Part shown: one piece after another, positions 1 through 13,529 of the stretch
Position numbering within the stretch: the first letter of the stretch is position 1
Layout: each line of letters begins with the position of its first letter
Assembly (NCBI GenBank): GCA_911728455.2
Contig: OU452224.1
Span: 6,076,001 to 6,140,000 of the forward strand
DNA from: Marthasterias glacialis
Lineage: Eukaryota > Echinodermata > Asteroidea > Forcipulatida > Asteriidae
Direction: 5' to 3'
DNA length: 64,000 nucleotides
The notes under the pieces: generated by a model
Databases searched by the model: none
Told to the model about the DNA's origin: nothing
Seen by the model: only the letters and a program-made list of their open reading frames with translations
Position numbers and translations under genes: made by a program

Positions 1-2097
1 GACTCGGACTCAACACAGGTGACTCAACTACAACCCTGGTAGAAACTAATCACGTTTGTGAGCATGGTAGCCGCCATCTTGTTTTTGCTCCATGCAACTT
101 AATGTGTAGGCAAACTTAAGTTTGAATGGCAAAATGAACTGCTTCATAAACCCTATCGTATCGTACACAGTCTATCCACCTCTATGGAAGGAACCAAGCA
201 TAATCTTCCTCCATTGCCTACACAAGGAGGGGGAAAACAATTACACAAAAAGCTACTAAATGCTGGATGTGAAAAATGAAAGGGAAAGGTATGACAATCT
301 GCAATGGCGGCTTCATATAGTAATCTAACTTACATCCGGGTTCTTGTTTAAATCCTTTCTCTATGTTTTCAAACAAACACAGGATTTGAATGAACATTCT
401 CTTTCCCAGAGCCCAGTCCTGTCCACGCATACCTTTAAGGCACCAGACTACATTTTTCTCATCGGTTTGCCAACACTGCCTGGCATCCCCGGAGCTGATG
501 CATCATATCAGGCCTTTATCTTTTTTGCTGGTTATTGTGACAGCTCTGTCGAAACGTGTATGGAATGCCTAACCCTCAGGCAGTGTTATTCTTGGGCCAG
601 TCCGGGCCGACTGCTATGTAAAGCTAGCCTATTTGAGCCGTAGTAACCGTGCAGTTTCGGGGCCTGTTGTGGGCTAATTATCACTAGTCGACCCCGGGGT
701 CACGTCTTTTCTCCCAGAGAGAATGGCGCTGTCAGTTACGAAATGTTCCATTGAAAGCGACGATGGTTCAAATTCGTGTTTGTTGAAGGTGTTTGTTTGT
801 TTGTAGCTGTTTTGTTGTTATTTGCTATAATTACTAGCATTTTATGCAAGGTATAACGTGATGAATGAGCACGGGGTCTACAAACCAACGACCTATTGCA
901 ATCGCAGTGAATTTTAGCCCCCACCCCACCCGCAAACCGGGAATTATTAGCACAAACCAAGAGTAGTGGTTTTGGTTTAGGAGAGTTGTTAGGTGTAAAA
1001 ATGTTTCATTTTAGCCAATTTTTATGGACTCAAACTCAACTGACAATACATTCTAGAGAGTATGCTTGTCAAATCTGCCCAAATAATGTAGAACGCTCAA
1101 CGATCGTAACGTTGTTTAACCTTGCTTCTAGATCGAACGCCAACACTGTGTGCAAAACAAAATTCAATATTTAGTAGCGAGGTATTTCCTCGAGTTTATT
1201 ATCGAGGACATGCGGGGCTCGTCTGCGAGGTTATTCAACCCTGTATGGGAAAGGTTCTTGAAGGTAAATCGTGCGAGGCATTGCAAAATTGTCCATGCAT
1301 TCGCCGTTAACCCCGTCTGCCAAACGGCTAACCTTTCTACCCCTGTGTTTTTAAGTAGACATCAGCCCGAACTGACACAAAACAGATACCGCCGACACAC
1401 CACCACTCCTCCCGGACACTCTCCCGCGTCATACCGCTCTCGAAACCCTTTTCTCACGCATTCTGTATGTGTCATTTTTCCAAAAAAAAAAAGCCAATAA
1501 CTCGAGTATAGCCTGAGACTGGATTGGAAATATAAAGGGTATAATAGATTATTTATATCAACTGAAACCGGAGTATGCAAACACGGTTAAGTATTACCCG
1601 ATTCTTGGGCGTTTGTTGCGGGTTATCAAGCGTTGTCAAGGTGCCGCTGAGCGGTACCCAATGTTCCTCTCATTGTTTATCGCGAATTGGTTTCTGCAAG
1701 GACACAGACTTTCTTTTTCAAATTTCCCAGCTGATAAGATTTAACTGTATAGAACCATTCAGAATGTGTTAAAACGGAACTTGCTGTTCTGCTTCCACAA
1801 AAGGAATAATCTGGCGTAGGGCCTCTACCCTATATTCTAGCGATTATTTCAAACAACTTATTAATTAAAAAAAAAAAAATCTGACGGTTAAATGTTCGGA
1901 AAGCTAGGTCTTAACAGGGAAGCAGTATGCAGACAAACAGGGAAGTATACCCAGTACCCAAACTATTTGTTCAGCGTTTTAGTTTCAGTCGTATTTATTT
2001 TGTTCTCGAGAAGGATCCACAACGTCAAGCCATAAATTGACGAGGCTATAGTATGAGCAAAATAGTTAAATATGGATTGACATGTTCTTTTGGTCGG
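1..2097. other. Intergenic sequence, nothing recognised
   Basis: No open frame here resembles a known protein and no splice-linked exon set was found. The longest frames (344-643 and 1150-1500, + strand) have no domain-like pattern. Around 60-110 there is a piece resembling one end of MITE family A, with the phrase GCCGCCATCTTG. The rest looks like ordinary non-coding DNA with short A/T runs. Confidence 0.5.
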
Positions 2098-2345
2098 GTT
2101 GGCGTAGCAGTATCTTTCACCTCTAGGACCTCGGTTCGAATCCCCACGGGGGGGCACTATGTGGATTGGGTTTTTCAGTCCCTAAAGCTGATTGTGTGGG
2201 TTTTTACCCTGGAATAAATCTCTAGGGTTTTCCTCCCACATCTACAACTGAAACTTCCTTCTTTGTCTTTCTCTCCATGGGGTTCTTGGCTAGTGTAGTG
2301 ATTAAGTTCGCTTCTCTGAGAGTGCTTGGCTTCACAACCAGAATT
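2098..2345 (+). repeat. tRNA-derived SINE (type S4)
   Basis: The head carries pol III internal promoter boxes: an A-box-like TGGCGTAGCAG near 2100 and a B box GGTTCGAATCCCC near 2132. A non-tRNA body follows. The tRNA-like part does not fold as a clean acceptor-stemmed tRNA and runs directly into the body, so it is a SINE and not a tRNA gene. No second copy of this body was noticed in the window. Confidence 0.55.
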
Positions 2346-2952
2346 AATAAATGAAATGAAATGGAATGAAACACATATTCTTAAGAAAACAGCGGTTTGT
2401 AAACAAGCAGATTTATACATATTTTGTTTTTTCCCAAAGTGAGAGCATTCAGATGGAGATATTAGCCACAGTCCACCATTAAGTTATAAATTGGCTTTGC
2501 TGATTTCACCAGCCCTAGGCCTACATTGTTGTTGGCACAGAGGCTTCGGTACATTTATGCCGGTGCGATAAATGGGTTGATTGTTTTTCTAGTAAAACAT
2601 TGTTTTTTTTGTTTATTATATCATGCTAGTTCCATCTAATGGACTGTTCCAAATCCCTCCGGTAAGAGAACAGCCGAATATTCATATCATAATTTGTTTT
2701 GTATTCGGAAAAGCTAGGACAGAGCAAACACAACCCGTCAACCCCTGCTCACACACCCTTGAGTACCGGATGATTTTATCGCCAAAAAATTGATAACTCA
2801 ATGACCTGAAATAATAATCATATCTCTTTGTCCATTGATCGTAGGGCCATTGTTATTTTTTTTATGGTTTTTTTTTCTCTCCCTCCGTGTATGTTCAAGA
2901 GTTTGGAGCATGTATGAAACCGCACTCCAGTGCCTGTGAGGTTGGACGTGGA

Positions 2953-2965
2953 GGGTCAAAGGTCA
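2953..2965 (+). promoter_or_regulatory. DR1-type nuclear receptor site (motif only)
   Basis: Two perfect direct half-sites, GGGTCA and AGGTCA, are separated by one A. This is the DR1 arrangement bound by RXR heterodimers, HNF4 and COUP-type receptors. An inverted half-site-like TTGACA follows at about 2969. No nearby gene has been assigned, so function is inferred from the motif alone. Confidence 0.3.
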
Positions 2966-3281
2966 ATATTGACACTATTGGGGGAAAATCCTATCATAAC
3001 GTGGTAAACGTGTTGGCAATTACAACACAATGTTAATGATGGAGGTGGATGGCTGGCCTTATCTCTATTGATCCTTGATTATACTGTGAAGCCACACCGA
3101 GAGTGGGCCCAATGGTTAGAAACCACAGTCCCGTCTCACAGGGCATCTTTGTGTTACCCTTTAATCAGTGGAAACGGGACGGACGAAAAATAACGCGAGC
3201 GTCTGCTAATAATATGTGTACACTTTGTGCCCGTCAACCTCTGACACAGTGTGATCTTACTTCATTATATGGAAACCTCAT

Positions 3282-3519
3282 TGGTGGATCCGGGGGGTGG
3301 GGGGATAAGGGGGCTTTGGCACCCTTAAAACTGTTTCAAACAAGAGAGAGGAAGAGAGAGTGGGAGTAGGAAGAACAGAATCAGATACAAAGGGTTAGGT
3401 ATTCCCCCATCCCGCGTGTTTCCCTCATTCATATCCACTCACTTTTTTTCGTAGCACTCAAAAAAAAAATCATTCTTGATTTTCAGCCCCCCTTAAAACA
3501 AATATTCTGGATCCGCCCA
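3282..3519. mobile_element. Short inverted-repeat element (family Y)
   Basis: The left end reads GGTGGATCC followed by a G-rich run, and the right end is the inverse, a C-rich run followed by GGATCCGCCC. The interior has no coding capacity. The structure fits a non-autonomous DNA transposon of the G/C-tract type. Only one copy was seen in the window. Confidence 0.45.
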
Positions 3520-4401
3520 TGGAACATGGCATGTGATGAGTCATTTAATTTACAATGTAAAAAGCAATTTGGGAACGTCTCAGCTTTAATTCCAGATAAA
3601 TTGTGTACTAATGACTGATGGGCCTTCGGTCGTTGGTGATGCATTCCAAAGTGCGCATAAAGCCGACTGTTCAATTTTAGGGAGCAAAGTATAAAGCTCA
3701 TGCGTGCAATTAAAAATCGTTGGTAAAAAAATATATATATGTGTATTATCAAAAGGTGTGCACAGCCTAAGCTGCAATGTGCTTCTGAGTAGCCTACTTC
3801 ACTGTGCCAGCAGACAGATTCAATGTGTGTAACTGATGACCATGGAGATCTTGTCTCATGTAGACCCTTCGGCAAGGCTGCAAACAGATGCCTACAAATT
3901 TATCTTTCCAAGCAAGGTCTTCCTTCCGTAAAACGAAGCATTGAGGGCGCCCTGTGTAAACGATACAGCATTAGGATGGAAGTGTGCGTCACTGACCTCT
4001 TTTGCATTCAAAAATTGTTTAATGGCAGCCAGGAAGAAAGACTTGTCTCCCTTCCTCCATGCTGTAGAGGCACCACTATCGAATACAGTACGAGTTGCGC
4101 CTCGACTGTTTACCAGGGACTGTTTAGAATTTCACCGATAGAGGGCTTGGGCTTGACGACATTTTGAAAAGATTTTAATCATCTATATGAATGACGACCA
4201 ATATGATTTAACTGTGTTCTTTGGTTAACTTCTCAGATACTGTTCAGCGCTGTGTAACCGTCTTTGATTAGTAAGAGCGCTGTTATAAGTGTATTTATTG
4301 TACTAGACAATATTGACTGATGGAGCAATTACTCCATGATTCAACCACGGGGGAAGTATAATACCAATGTATTGCGTGTTTACCAGTACTGATGTTTACT
4401 A
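3520..4401. other. Intergenic sequence, no gene recognised
   Basis: A 114-codon frame at 3823-4167 (+) has no recognisable motif, signal peptide or splice context and is probably chance. No repeat copy was identified. Confidence 0.4.
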
Positions 4402-4579
4402 TAGACCTTGATCATGGTGCGGCCATCTTGATTTTACTCCCATTCAAACCAATATAACCAAACCGAGGCTGGAAGGGCAAATAGTCTGGTTCCTTTTTAG
4501 TACAATGAATTTGAGCATCTCTTACTGTTATTGGATACAGAGAACATGACCAAGATGGTGGCAGCATGATAAAGGTCTA
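4402..4579 (-). mobile_element. MITE family A, copy 1
   Basis: A 178-bp element starts TAGACCTTGATCATGGTGC and ends with the inverse GCATGATAAAGGTCTA. It has no coding capacity. A second full copy in the opposite orientation lies at 12381-12556, and a damaged piece at 14252-14342. The shared interior and inverted ends identify a non-autonomous DNA transposon. The superfamily is unassigned. TA flanks the TIRs. Confidence 0.75.
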
Positions 4580-7500
4580 CTGAACAGTATCTTGGCTGTA
4601 TCTCGGCGCTGATTTGGACGTGGTATGAGGCCGTATACATTATGTTCAATTACTTGCACTTGTTTGTTGTATCTTAAACAGTTAGCCCATGTGTCTGGCA
4701 GCATGTTGTACTTTAAAAAACACGTCTAGTTTAATAATGGATTTGGAATATTTTCATAATTTGCACGAGTGCACCAAAGCTTTGGGGGTGTTTTGTGTGA
4801 TTAGTCACGGGTGACCGAGGGAAGAAACTAATCACATATGCCTCTCACACGCTCATTCTCTCTCCCCTTCTCACTCTCTCCACTGTGAGAAGGAAAAAAA
4901 ACCGTTCAAATTTGTAACTAAACAAATTCTGGTTTCACTGGAAAGTACAAGCGCACCTCGGGGCCACACGGTAATGAAAGGCAGGCGAGTGCAAGCAAAG
5001 TCTTTACCCCGACAGATTGACAATAAAGACGGCGAAGACGAATCATGCGCCTCGCTGCGTTTTGTCGTAATCAACTTTGTTGTGTGGTGCTCGGAACCGT
5101 AGGGGCTACCAAGACTGTAGTCTGCGCGTTCCAGTCGTCTTTTTTTTTTTTTTTTTTTTTTTTTGCTCTCATTTCTAAAACACTGTCCCAGTCGTTGAGG
5201 TTGCAGCCTTGCTCTGTGGTTGCACCCAGGGAATACAGAGAAACGACGCCTGATAATACCCAACATTGAGAAGGCTCCCCGCGGAATAAAAAGGAAAGCA
5301 AAATGCAGAACGATTACAATGAACGAACCCTGGTTCAATTTTCTGGTTTTTGTCGAGGCTGCACTTGAATATTTTACTTGTGCGTGATATCGACCCCGGT
5401 GGGTCACTGCTCATGAAAGGAGACATCACGAAACAGCTGGTGAGTGCAGACTACCGAGACTCGGTGAGGCTGAGGCCCACGGAGCGAGGGAAAACATGGG
5501 TGTTTCCGGTCGGTTCGCCCCACTCCTCACGCTCGGCCGCTCCGCTGCATATAAATCGCTGCATATTTCGCATTTACCGGATGATGAGGTTTTTCACGTC
5601 GACGCCTTGACACTGGGCCCCGTACTGTTAAATGCCATAACGAGAGCCTGTCACTCATGACATCAATCAATCAATATTGCATTTGACAGTTTGTCAAAAT
5701 GGATGTCCCCAGGGCTCGATGCTTGGGTCACGCACACTATTATCAAAAGTCACATGATGTAGAAATATATCAATGTACGTGGTATGTGCATGTATAAATT
5801 TTCCATTATCCTCTCGGCATTCATACACTCCAATAATGGATTCAAAATGCGAGCGCAGCCGACTACATGACATTTATATCATGCACCGCACGACAAAACA
5901 AATTACTCCGTCGAAGTACATTCACACATTCATACATTCCGATTATTATTAAACGCTCATACTCGATCCCCAAAACATGATGAAGTGACAGGATTCACAA
6001 ACATATGTCTACTACTACAAGCCTGTCACCGTGCCAGGCTGCAGTCCTCCTTCCATTAGTATGGAAACTGAACACAGGAGAGATCCAACTCGACCAGAAT
6101 ATTTGTCTTGCTTTAAATATTCACCCGTGTAATCAGGCAACCGTGGCACGAGAAACACCTACAAGGCCCCCGTGCGAGCTCGACCCCACAAAACCTGCAC
6201 TTGGCGCTCACACCGTACCAACAACACCACACACACACACAAAATGTCAGTACAAGCTTGAAAATATAAAAAAAAGGGTCTGGTCCTGGTCCCCTCTAAC
6301 TGAAACCAACCCGCGTCTTTCCCATACAATATTTAATGCAGGTTGGACACCCGGGGTGAGATATATAGCTCAATGTGCTCCTGAACGGTTTCCCACCGAG
6401 TTCCCAATTGGGCCAATTATTCAATTTCGTCTTTAAAGGTAGGCTTATTTTCCGGGATGACATGTTTAATGGGTCCAAGGAGAACACTTGGATTTTGTTT
6501 CTGGTTCGTCTGTGCCCGGTTCCCTGTATCCCATGGGAACAATGAAGGAAGACAACACTTTTTTGAAGCGGGACCAGGCTACGTCCGCCAGCAGCAGCGA
6601 CAACGTTGAAGAATATGCATTGCCAAGTAGTCTGGCCATTATCGTCACTGCCAAATTCGGACACGGCCAATAAGCCTCAATTTGGGGGTATCGTTTGGGA
6701 TAGAAGTCTAAGCAGGTCCTTGTTTGACGCGTTACAGCGGCTGTATTGGCGGCTTTGCCTGCTGCTGCTGTTGTTAAGGTAGCTGCTACGTGCATTCCTA
6801 TGCTGCAAGACATGTCATCGTGGCGATCAAGCCGAAGCCGTTAAATCTCAGCCGTTGCCCGCCAATTCCAACACGCCCTACGTCATGATTGTGTCATCAT
6901 CTTTGAAATTAACGCGCAACGAAAGTCATGCGCCAGAGATAAGATAAACTTGGGGCTGGGGCCCCATGTGCCAAGTTTACTTCACGTTCCGCTACGAACA
7001 GCCTGAATTGTTTCCTTCTCATTATTACCAGATGGTCCTTTAAAAAAACCTGAGCGCTGCCTCCTTCATTGAACAAAATACGATACATAAAAGAGAAGTA
7101 GGCCTACGACATGGTGATGCTCTCTCTCATTCGTTCAAGATGGTGTTTGATTTAACCGAGTTCCATAGGTAAATGCAGCACCTTAACGATCAATAATGCA
7201 AGAATGAAGTTGGTGCATACAGTGTAGATACTATACTGGTCACACCGAGTATGCTAGTCTTGCTCTCCACTCGTCTCGAACCGGTGTGGTGAGACGCTCA
7301 AGTAAAACAGCGCATGCAGCGGCGTGTAAGCATCATATCAAATCAATATGCATGACTGCAATATGCGCGCCGTGAGTTTTTAAATTTTACACCCGTCTTC
7401 TGGCACACCTCACTCTCGGCCGTCTTCGATTACGAAATTACACACGCACATTGGCACACCGCATGCCCAGGTCGCCTCCAATAAATCTTGCTGAGATGGA

Positions 7501-10500
7501 TTTTGCATAAATGTACATTAATGATCAGTTATAGTGGGAGTCATTTGTCCCCCCCCCCCATCCCCGGTTCACAATTTAGAACAATATTGTCATCTCATAA
7601 CAGGAAATGTATCAACCATGAATGTTTCTGACAGTTTGCTCGAAGAAATGTGACATTTCATGGTCGGCCATTTTCAGTTTTGTTTTCAAAGGATTGTTCT
7701 TGATCCGGAAACAAATAATGCCCTCTTTAGATCAGTGTAAGTCGAGGGCTGACTGAAAATTCAAAAAGTACCCTTTAAGAAGGAATGAGCCAGTTTAGAC
7801 GTGACGTCATCACCACCTGCAAAAAAAAAAAAAAAAAAAAAAAAACGGCAGACGCGGTACTCGGGTAGTAGCGATGCTGATTGGTCTTTCCATTTTATTT
7901 GCTTCAAGAAAGTTTGTACTATTTAAGTGTCTTCGAATGACTTCCCTGAAGGTAGACAAACCTGTCTACAGGAACAATAAAACAAAAAGTGCACCTTGCC
8001 TTAGTGTTTTCAGTTGAGTTTGTTTTAATGCTAGTCAGAGGATATCTGTCAGCGAGGTACAGAGACTGGCGGCCTGATGGTATTTATACAAGGCCTTGTG
8101 TCATCTTGACAAGTCAGCGTGTAAGTTCAGACAGCTTACATCCCTATCAAGAGTGCATGATTACACCATATTGCGGACGGAGTGCAATGCATTGAAGATA
8201 CCATCCCAAGAAGTCAATCCTAGCGTGCGGAATAACAACCCAAGAGAGAGAGACAGAGAGACAGAGAGAGAACAAGTCAAAAGGAAGAGAAGGGCTGGAG
8301 ACAAGAAACTGCCTCCAGCCTTCTAACCGTCTGAGGAGGGGCAAAGAAACCAGGGGTGAAGCGATCGAGTAACATCACAGGGTATAACTAATTTGATACG
8401 GGGGAGGAGGAGGAGAGAGTTGCCCGCGGGGCGCATGTGAGGGAACCTCTAAGCCAAAGTACACGAAACGCGCACCGAGGCTAATGCACTTAGTGAAGAC
8501 TATATTATATGACATCGTATGATGCACTCCTCAGTACACCTCGTTCTGACTCATGAGCGCGTTCGTCTTAAGGCGCTTCATCTCATCCCCACACCACACC
8601 ATCCAGCCCGCTACTCACACACTATTTTTTTTTTTTTATTGAGAAAGCACTTCGGACAAACGATAAAGCAATCTTGTTAGACGTGTAGCATCTGTCCTCT
8701 TAACGACAGTTTGCCCCTCCTTCCCTGCCGTCCCACAGTCCCAGATAATCAGATCATGCTTGTCAGGAATTAGCATAATTGAAACCCAGGCAGACATTCG
8801 CTCGCTCTGTAAAATATTACCCGAGTACACACAAACACTGGCTAGACTTTTTCCTGGGGAGTTCAGCAACGTCCAGGACTATCCCAATCACCATGTATCA
8901 ATTCCAGTCCAGGACTTCAATCCAATGTACTTTTCTTTCATTCTTTTTGGGGGGGGTCTAAATTGTTTTTGATTAATAAATAAACAGAACGAGAGATGAG
9001 CATTTCAAAATTCATCACGATGTTCGGCGGTCAATTTGTCTTGGTCTGTCTCGTGGCTTTCCGGAAATTGCATTCGCCAAATGCTTTCCCTGATTGCTGT
9101 GTTTCCTATATATGCATCGTGAATAGCACTTATATTTTAAAAATGCTTCTTCGCTGCATTTTCGGTTGTTGAACAAACTGAAGGAAAAACAAAACTTATA
9201 CTGGAACGATATTTCTATTAATGGAAGTATAAAGTGACAGGTTTCAAAGAAATATCCATAAATCTTCCCAGACATTTGGCTGTCAGGATCGAATCTAAAA
9301 AGCTTGCACTATTAGCGGACCTTCGGATCTCATTTTGAACATTCCCCCCCCCGGAGAAAACATTATATTGTTCTCCAATCAATCATACATTGACGTACAA
9401 AATGATAACATAAATAAAGGATCTTATGGGAAAGTACATAATAAAGGCCATATGCGCAAGCGCCATCTTAAATATATACCGCAATGCATCTTGGGAAACC
9501 GAGTACAGCTAAAATAAAAAAAAAGACATCAAGTTGCCAAGATGGACGCTGTGCTGTGATATGGCAGGTTTTTTTTACTTGTTGTGTACGGCGTAATTTC
9601 AAAAATGAGCGCGCATGATGGTTGCCGAGGTTGTTTGGGCTCGGTTTTTACCCAGAACTCTTTGAACTCGGATTCTGCTTCAGTTTGACCCAGTTGTGGG
9701 TAGTTTTGACACAGATTTCGGGTCATACTGACCCGAAAATGGGTCACAGGTCCCACGGGACACGCTGAATCCGGGTCAACTCAGACTCGGGAGTTTTTGA
9801 ATGAAGCACTACCCCCCATGCCTTCCTGTGCTTATTGTGCAATGCATTCTAGAATCCTTTTTAAGGAACATGTCAATATTAATTGCATTTGTTTTTCTGT
9901 GATGTATGTAGTTTAAAACATTACAACAAGTGAGAGACAATGTTGACCCAACTTTCGACGGGTCCATAATGGATTTGATCTCTAAAAACCTTTTGCATCT
10001 CAAACTTCAAGAACTTTGCAGAGCATTAAAAACGTTTCGCAAACGTGCCTTGATTTATTATGGATAGGCTATAGGCTAAACGTCAAAACTACAATAAACC
10101 TTCAGACGCGTTGGAATTTTATAGATCTTTCATATTATTTGATACAATAATGCTATCAAATTATGCATGTCACTGATAAATCAATATTGTGCTACCCAAA
10201 ACACAAAGAACACGTGTTCTTCATTAAAAACTTGTATATAAAATTATACATTTCATTATAAAACAAGGGGGAGATTGATGCTAATTTGTGATAGAATACT
10301 CCAGGCCGCCCATACAAAATAGTGGTCAATGTTTGTACATAAAAAGAAAATACTTAAGACCAAGTTGGTGCGTCCATCTTGCGTGTGTTGTTTCCCATTC
10401 ATCCCAATGTATAGCGAGCCGTGAAGACAAAAGGATGTAATTAAGACCAAGGCCTTAAGACATTCACCTTGTGAGGTGAGTATCAACGGCCTTTTGTTCT

Positions 10501-11614
10501 CGTTGAACCCGATAGAGGTTAGGGCCTACCACACCAGGATGAAAATGTCTCTAATGATGACGATGGTTAATTGCTTCTTTGTATAGCACAATGAAACGTT
10601 AAACGGCTTTGATCATAAACACAAACAAACATTTCGGGCCGTAATTTGTCAAACTTGTCACCACAAACCCTAAAATTGGCTAAACATTATTCCCCACAAG
10701 ACCACACGCACACAACAAATACCGGTTTGCACTAAGCAAGGCTTACCCCCTCCCCTTTAGCTATCCGCGATGATTCATCGGCAGAAACCCGGTGAGACAG
10801 AATGGGGAATGCCTAACTCCATGTTGATTAATAAGAATGTGCGCTACACGTGGGACACTACGACACACGCACCCCCCCTCCCCCCGAATTCATGTGGATT
10901 GATGAAGAAGACACCGCGTGCATGCAAGCAAGCACACACGGACGGCCGGGGGAGGATGAGCGCTAGCTCTCCCGGATAGCAATCTGAATTGATGAACTAC
11001 CTAATAATACAAATCACCCTGTAGTGCGCACGTGCACGTACCGGGGTCTCGTTAATCAGGACACGTCCAATTTAACAAATTATGCAGACAATGCGAATTA
11101 GATTTATCACCCGAGTGTTCACTGCACTAACAGTGGGGCTGCTAATGGCGTTCAATATCCAGTCTTTGATTAGAACCGAGATTTTGGTCTTTTGTCTCAA
11201 TACGAGATTTAGTGTTTCCTGAAACTCGTAACCAACAAGTCAGATACCAGCAGTGGGGGAGGTGGGATGGAGGTTGTGTTGAAATAGTCTGTACAGCAGT
11301 CAGTAGGCCTGCATTTTATGTCCGGCCAGAGTCAGGGTTAACTTCCCCCTCCTAGAGTGCACATCGCATGCACGAAACCCAAAGGCTGACGTAGTTTTAA
11401 AACCGAGCAGGACGGACATTGACTTTGATATCATACTGGGAACTAGATAATATTGATGTAAGTGATATGCATGGAGATGAGATGCACGCTCCATCAGTTG
11501 AATTATATACGGCTAAATAAACGCGAATTCGAAACGCGTTCATTCTGTAAGACCTCACCATTGACCATGAAAATATGAAGTACCAGACTTAAAGCTTTGG
11601 TGTATTACTACGCA
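4580..11614. other. Long gene-free stretch
   Basis: No coding exon could be supported in 7 kb. Features seen are a T25 run at 5140-5164, an A25 run at 7821-7845, a GA-rich tract at 8236-8275, a TATA-like CATATAAAT near 5548 behind a GC-rich segment, and an imperfect hairpin near 6947-6980. The 178-codon frame at 4871-5407 (-) crosses the T run and looks non-coding. Much of this may be single-copy non-coding DNA. Confidence 0.4.
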
Positions 11615-11789
11615 TAGGCCTTATGCATTGACGTCATCCAGCCGCCATCTTAGAGGTGAATCGATGATGAAACAATGGAAACGCACAGATTTGCACGCAC
11701 GGCGCGCAGGGACTGGCCAATGAACAGCCTCCTTTTGACTGCTAGGCGAGGGCGCCCTACTCAAATGACGTCATGTGCATAAGGTCTAT
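11615..11789 (+). mobile_element. MITE family B, full copy
   Basis: The ends are inverted: ATAGGCCTTATGCATTGACG at left and the inverse of ATAGACCTTATGCACATGAC at right. Each is followed inward by a TGACGTCA-like core. The interior has GCCGCCATCTTAG and a GGCGCGCAGGGACTGGCCAA phrase. The 3' half recurs at 15851-15940. It has no coding potential. Confidence 0.65.
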
Positions 11790-11792
11790 TGA

Positions 11793-12273
11793 TGTTTTTA
11801 TTTTACACCTTATAATTATTCTACAATAATTCAGTTTGAAAGAAATAAATTGGTGTCTTCCTGTACAGTTTTACATGATTTATTTTCCTTAGAAATAATA
11901 GTCTTCAGGAACGCCCACATAAATAGGTAGCTTGCTGGCATGGCTGGATTCCTTTCTTTGACGTCACACGGATTACATAATAATTTTTATATTCATGAGG
12001 GAATTTTTTGAATAGAAAGAACACATATTTGTCATTCCTTTGGCGGACCCCATCCCGGAACAATTGTCCACTGGAATAGCTCGTGAATATATGTAGTCTA
12101 ATGGTGACGTCACAGGCGGATATCCAGCCATGTCAGCATGTGACCTATTTATGTGGACGTTTTTAAAGAGTAATATTTTTGAAGAAAATCAATCTTGTAA
12201 AAATACGAAGGTACAAAATGATTTTTCCAGCTGAATTATTGTACAACAATAAAAAGGTATAAAATAAAAACAT
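11793..12273. mobile_element. Long-hairpin element (family T)
   Basis: Two arms of very roughly 180 bp are inverted copies of each other. The left arm runs TGTTTTTATTTTACACCTTA onward through CCCACATAAATAGGT. The right arm ends with the inverse, through TATTTATGTGGACG to AAAATAAAAACATA. A loop of about 100 bp separates them. The whole can fold into one hairpin, typical of foldback-like MITEs. It abuts MITE B on the left. Confidence 0.65.
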
Positions 12274-12380
12274 AAATACTTAGTAATTCACCAAACATAT
12301 CTCTTAAATATTTCATATCCGCATCCATGTTTTAGCGCTCAATGTTGTATGCTGGGACCCACTGCATTATACCTCGTGTA

Positions 12381-12556
12381 TAGACCTTTATCATGCTGCA
12401 ACCATCTTGGTCATGTTCCCTGTATCCAATAACAGTAATAGATGCTAATAATCATTGCACAAAAGGGAACCAGACTAGTTGCCCTTCCAGCCTCGTTTGG
12501 GTTACTTTGGTTTGAATGGGAGACAATCAAGATGGCCGCACCATGATAAAGGTCGA
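12381..12556 (+). mobile_element. MITE family A, copy 2
   Basis: It is the same element as 4402-4579 in the opposite orientation. It starts TAGACCTTTATCATGCTGC and ends with GCACCATGATAAAGGTCGA. The interior phrase GGGAACCAGACTAGTTGCC matches copy 1 in inverse. Confidence 0.75.
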
Positions 12557-13529
12557 TTGAGCTAGCTCACCGTAGTCTACAGTTTCAACTAATAAAAGCA
12601 TGACACAGTCTAATAAACTCCACCCAAAGGACTTACATGTAGATGGACACTAAGTTTCGATAAGGTGAACACCCGTACTAATTATTCATCGTCTTTGGTG
12701 TGTGTGTGTATTGTGTGATCGAGAAGAGTATCGTGTACGTTTTCGCCCTTGGGTCAATCTCCCACTTAGAGCAGACGGATAGTTCTGATAACTCGGAAAC
12801 CATCTCGAGGAAGCTTCCCCCCTACAAGTTCGTCGTATCCCCTTGCCCCCCTCTGCCCGGTGAAAACCGCACTGCGCTAGGGGCGCCCGTCTGACATTAT
12901 CCTCGCGTCACACGGGGGCCCAGATGCTTGTCACATAAGATACTCCGTTTAGGATGCTTCTTTTCCATCCAACCAACGGTGCGGTGCTGCTGCCCCACAG
13001 GGGGTTTACGGGAGACCGCCGACGTCTTTTACGCAAAACAAATAAGGTCTGTTTCATCAACGGTGGATCATACACACACATATCCGCGAGGCTGAGTACG
13101 AGGTGGAAGATAATATCGATCTCTTGCCCAGGGGGTGAACGCGGCAACTGGTCGATGATGCAGCCCCAGAAAAAAAAAGGAACTGGCAAGCCTTCGATTT
13201 ATAAACCATAATGGCATAAATTAACCCATTTTTGCAGTCTAATGTACTCCAGGGTTGTCTGATGTAAGACAAAATAATACGAAATGTATGTGTGGGTTGT
13301 AACATATGCAAGGACAGACAACTTACTCTGCCCACACTCACAAAGGTGTCGATATGAAATATTTCTTTATCAAGCAATAAACCAGAAAGGGGGCACTGAC
13401 TTGGTAAATTTTTCAAATCAATTTTGGGGTGGATAAAGAAAAAATTAATGGAGCTGGATTTGTGACCTGCGACCCTGGCTTTACTTACAGATTATTCGTT
13501 TCAGAACACGGTTAAATGCAAAGCCAAAA
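12557..13529. other. Intergenic sequence, no gene recognised
   Basis: Overlapping frames at 12908-13416 on both strands lack domain features. The nearest support for function is nil. No repeat copy was identified. Confidence 0.35.

Noticed and set aside
3823-4167. 114-codon frame on the + strand
   Set aside because: No domain-like pattern, no start or splice support, and composition like the surrounding non-coding DNA.
4871-5407. 178-codon open frame on the - strand
   Set aside because: It crosses a 25-base T run giving a lysine tract, has no domain or signal features, and overlaps other equally long chance frames.
6005-6436. 143-codon frame on the + strand
   Set aside because: No recognisable domain, low-complexity threonine and proline text, and no exon context.
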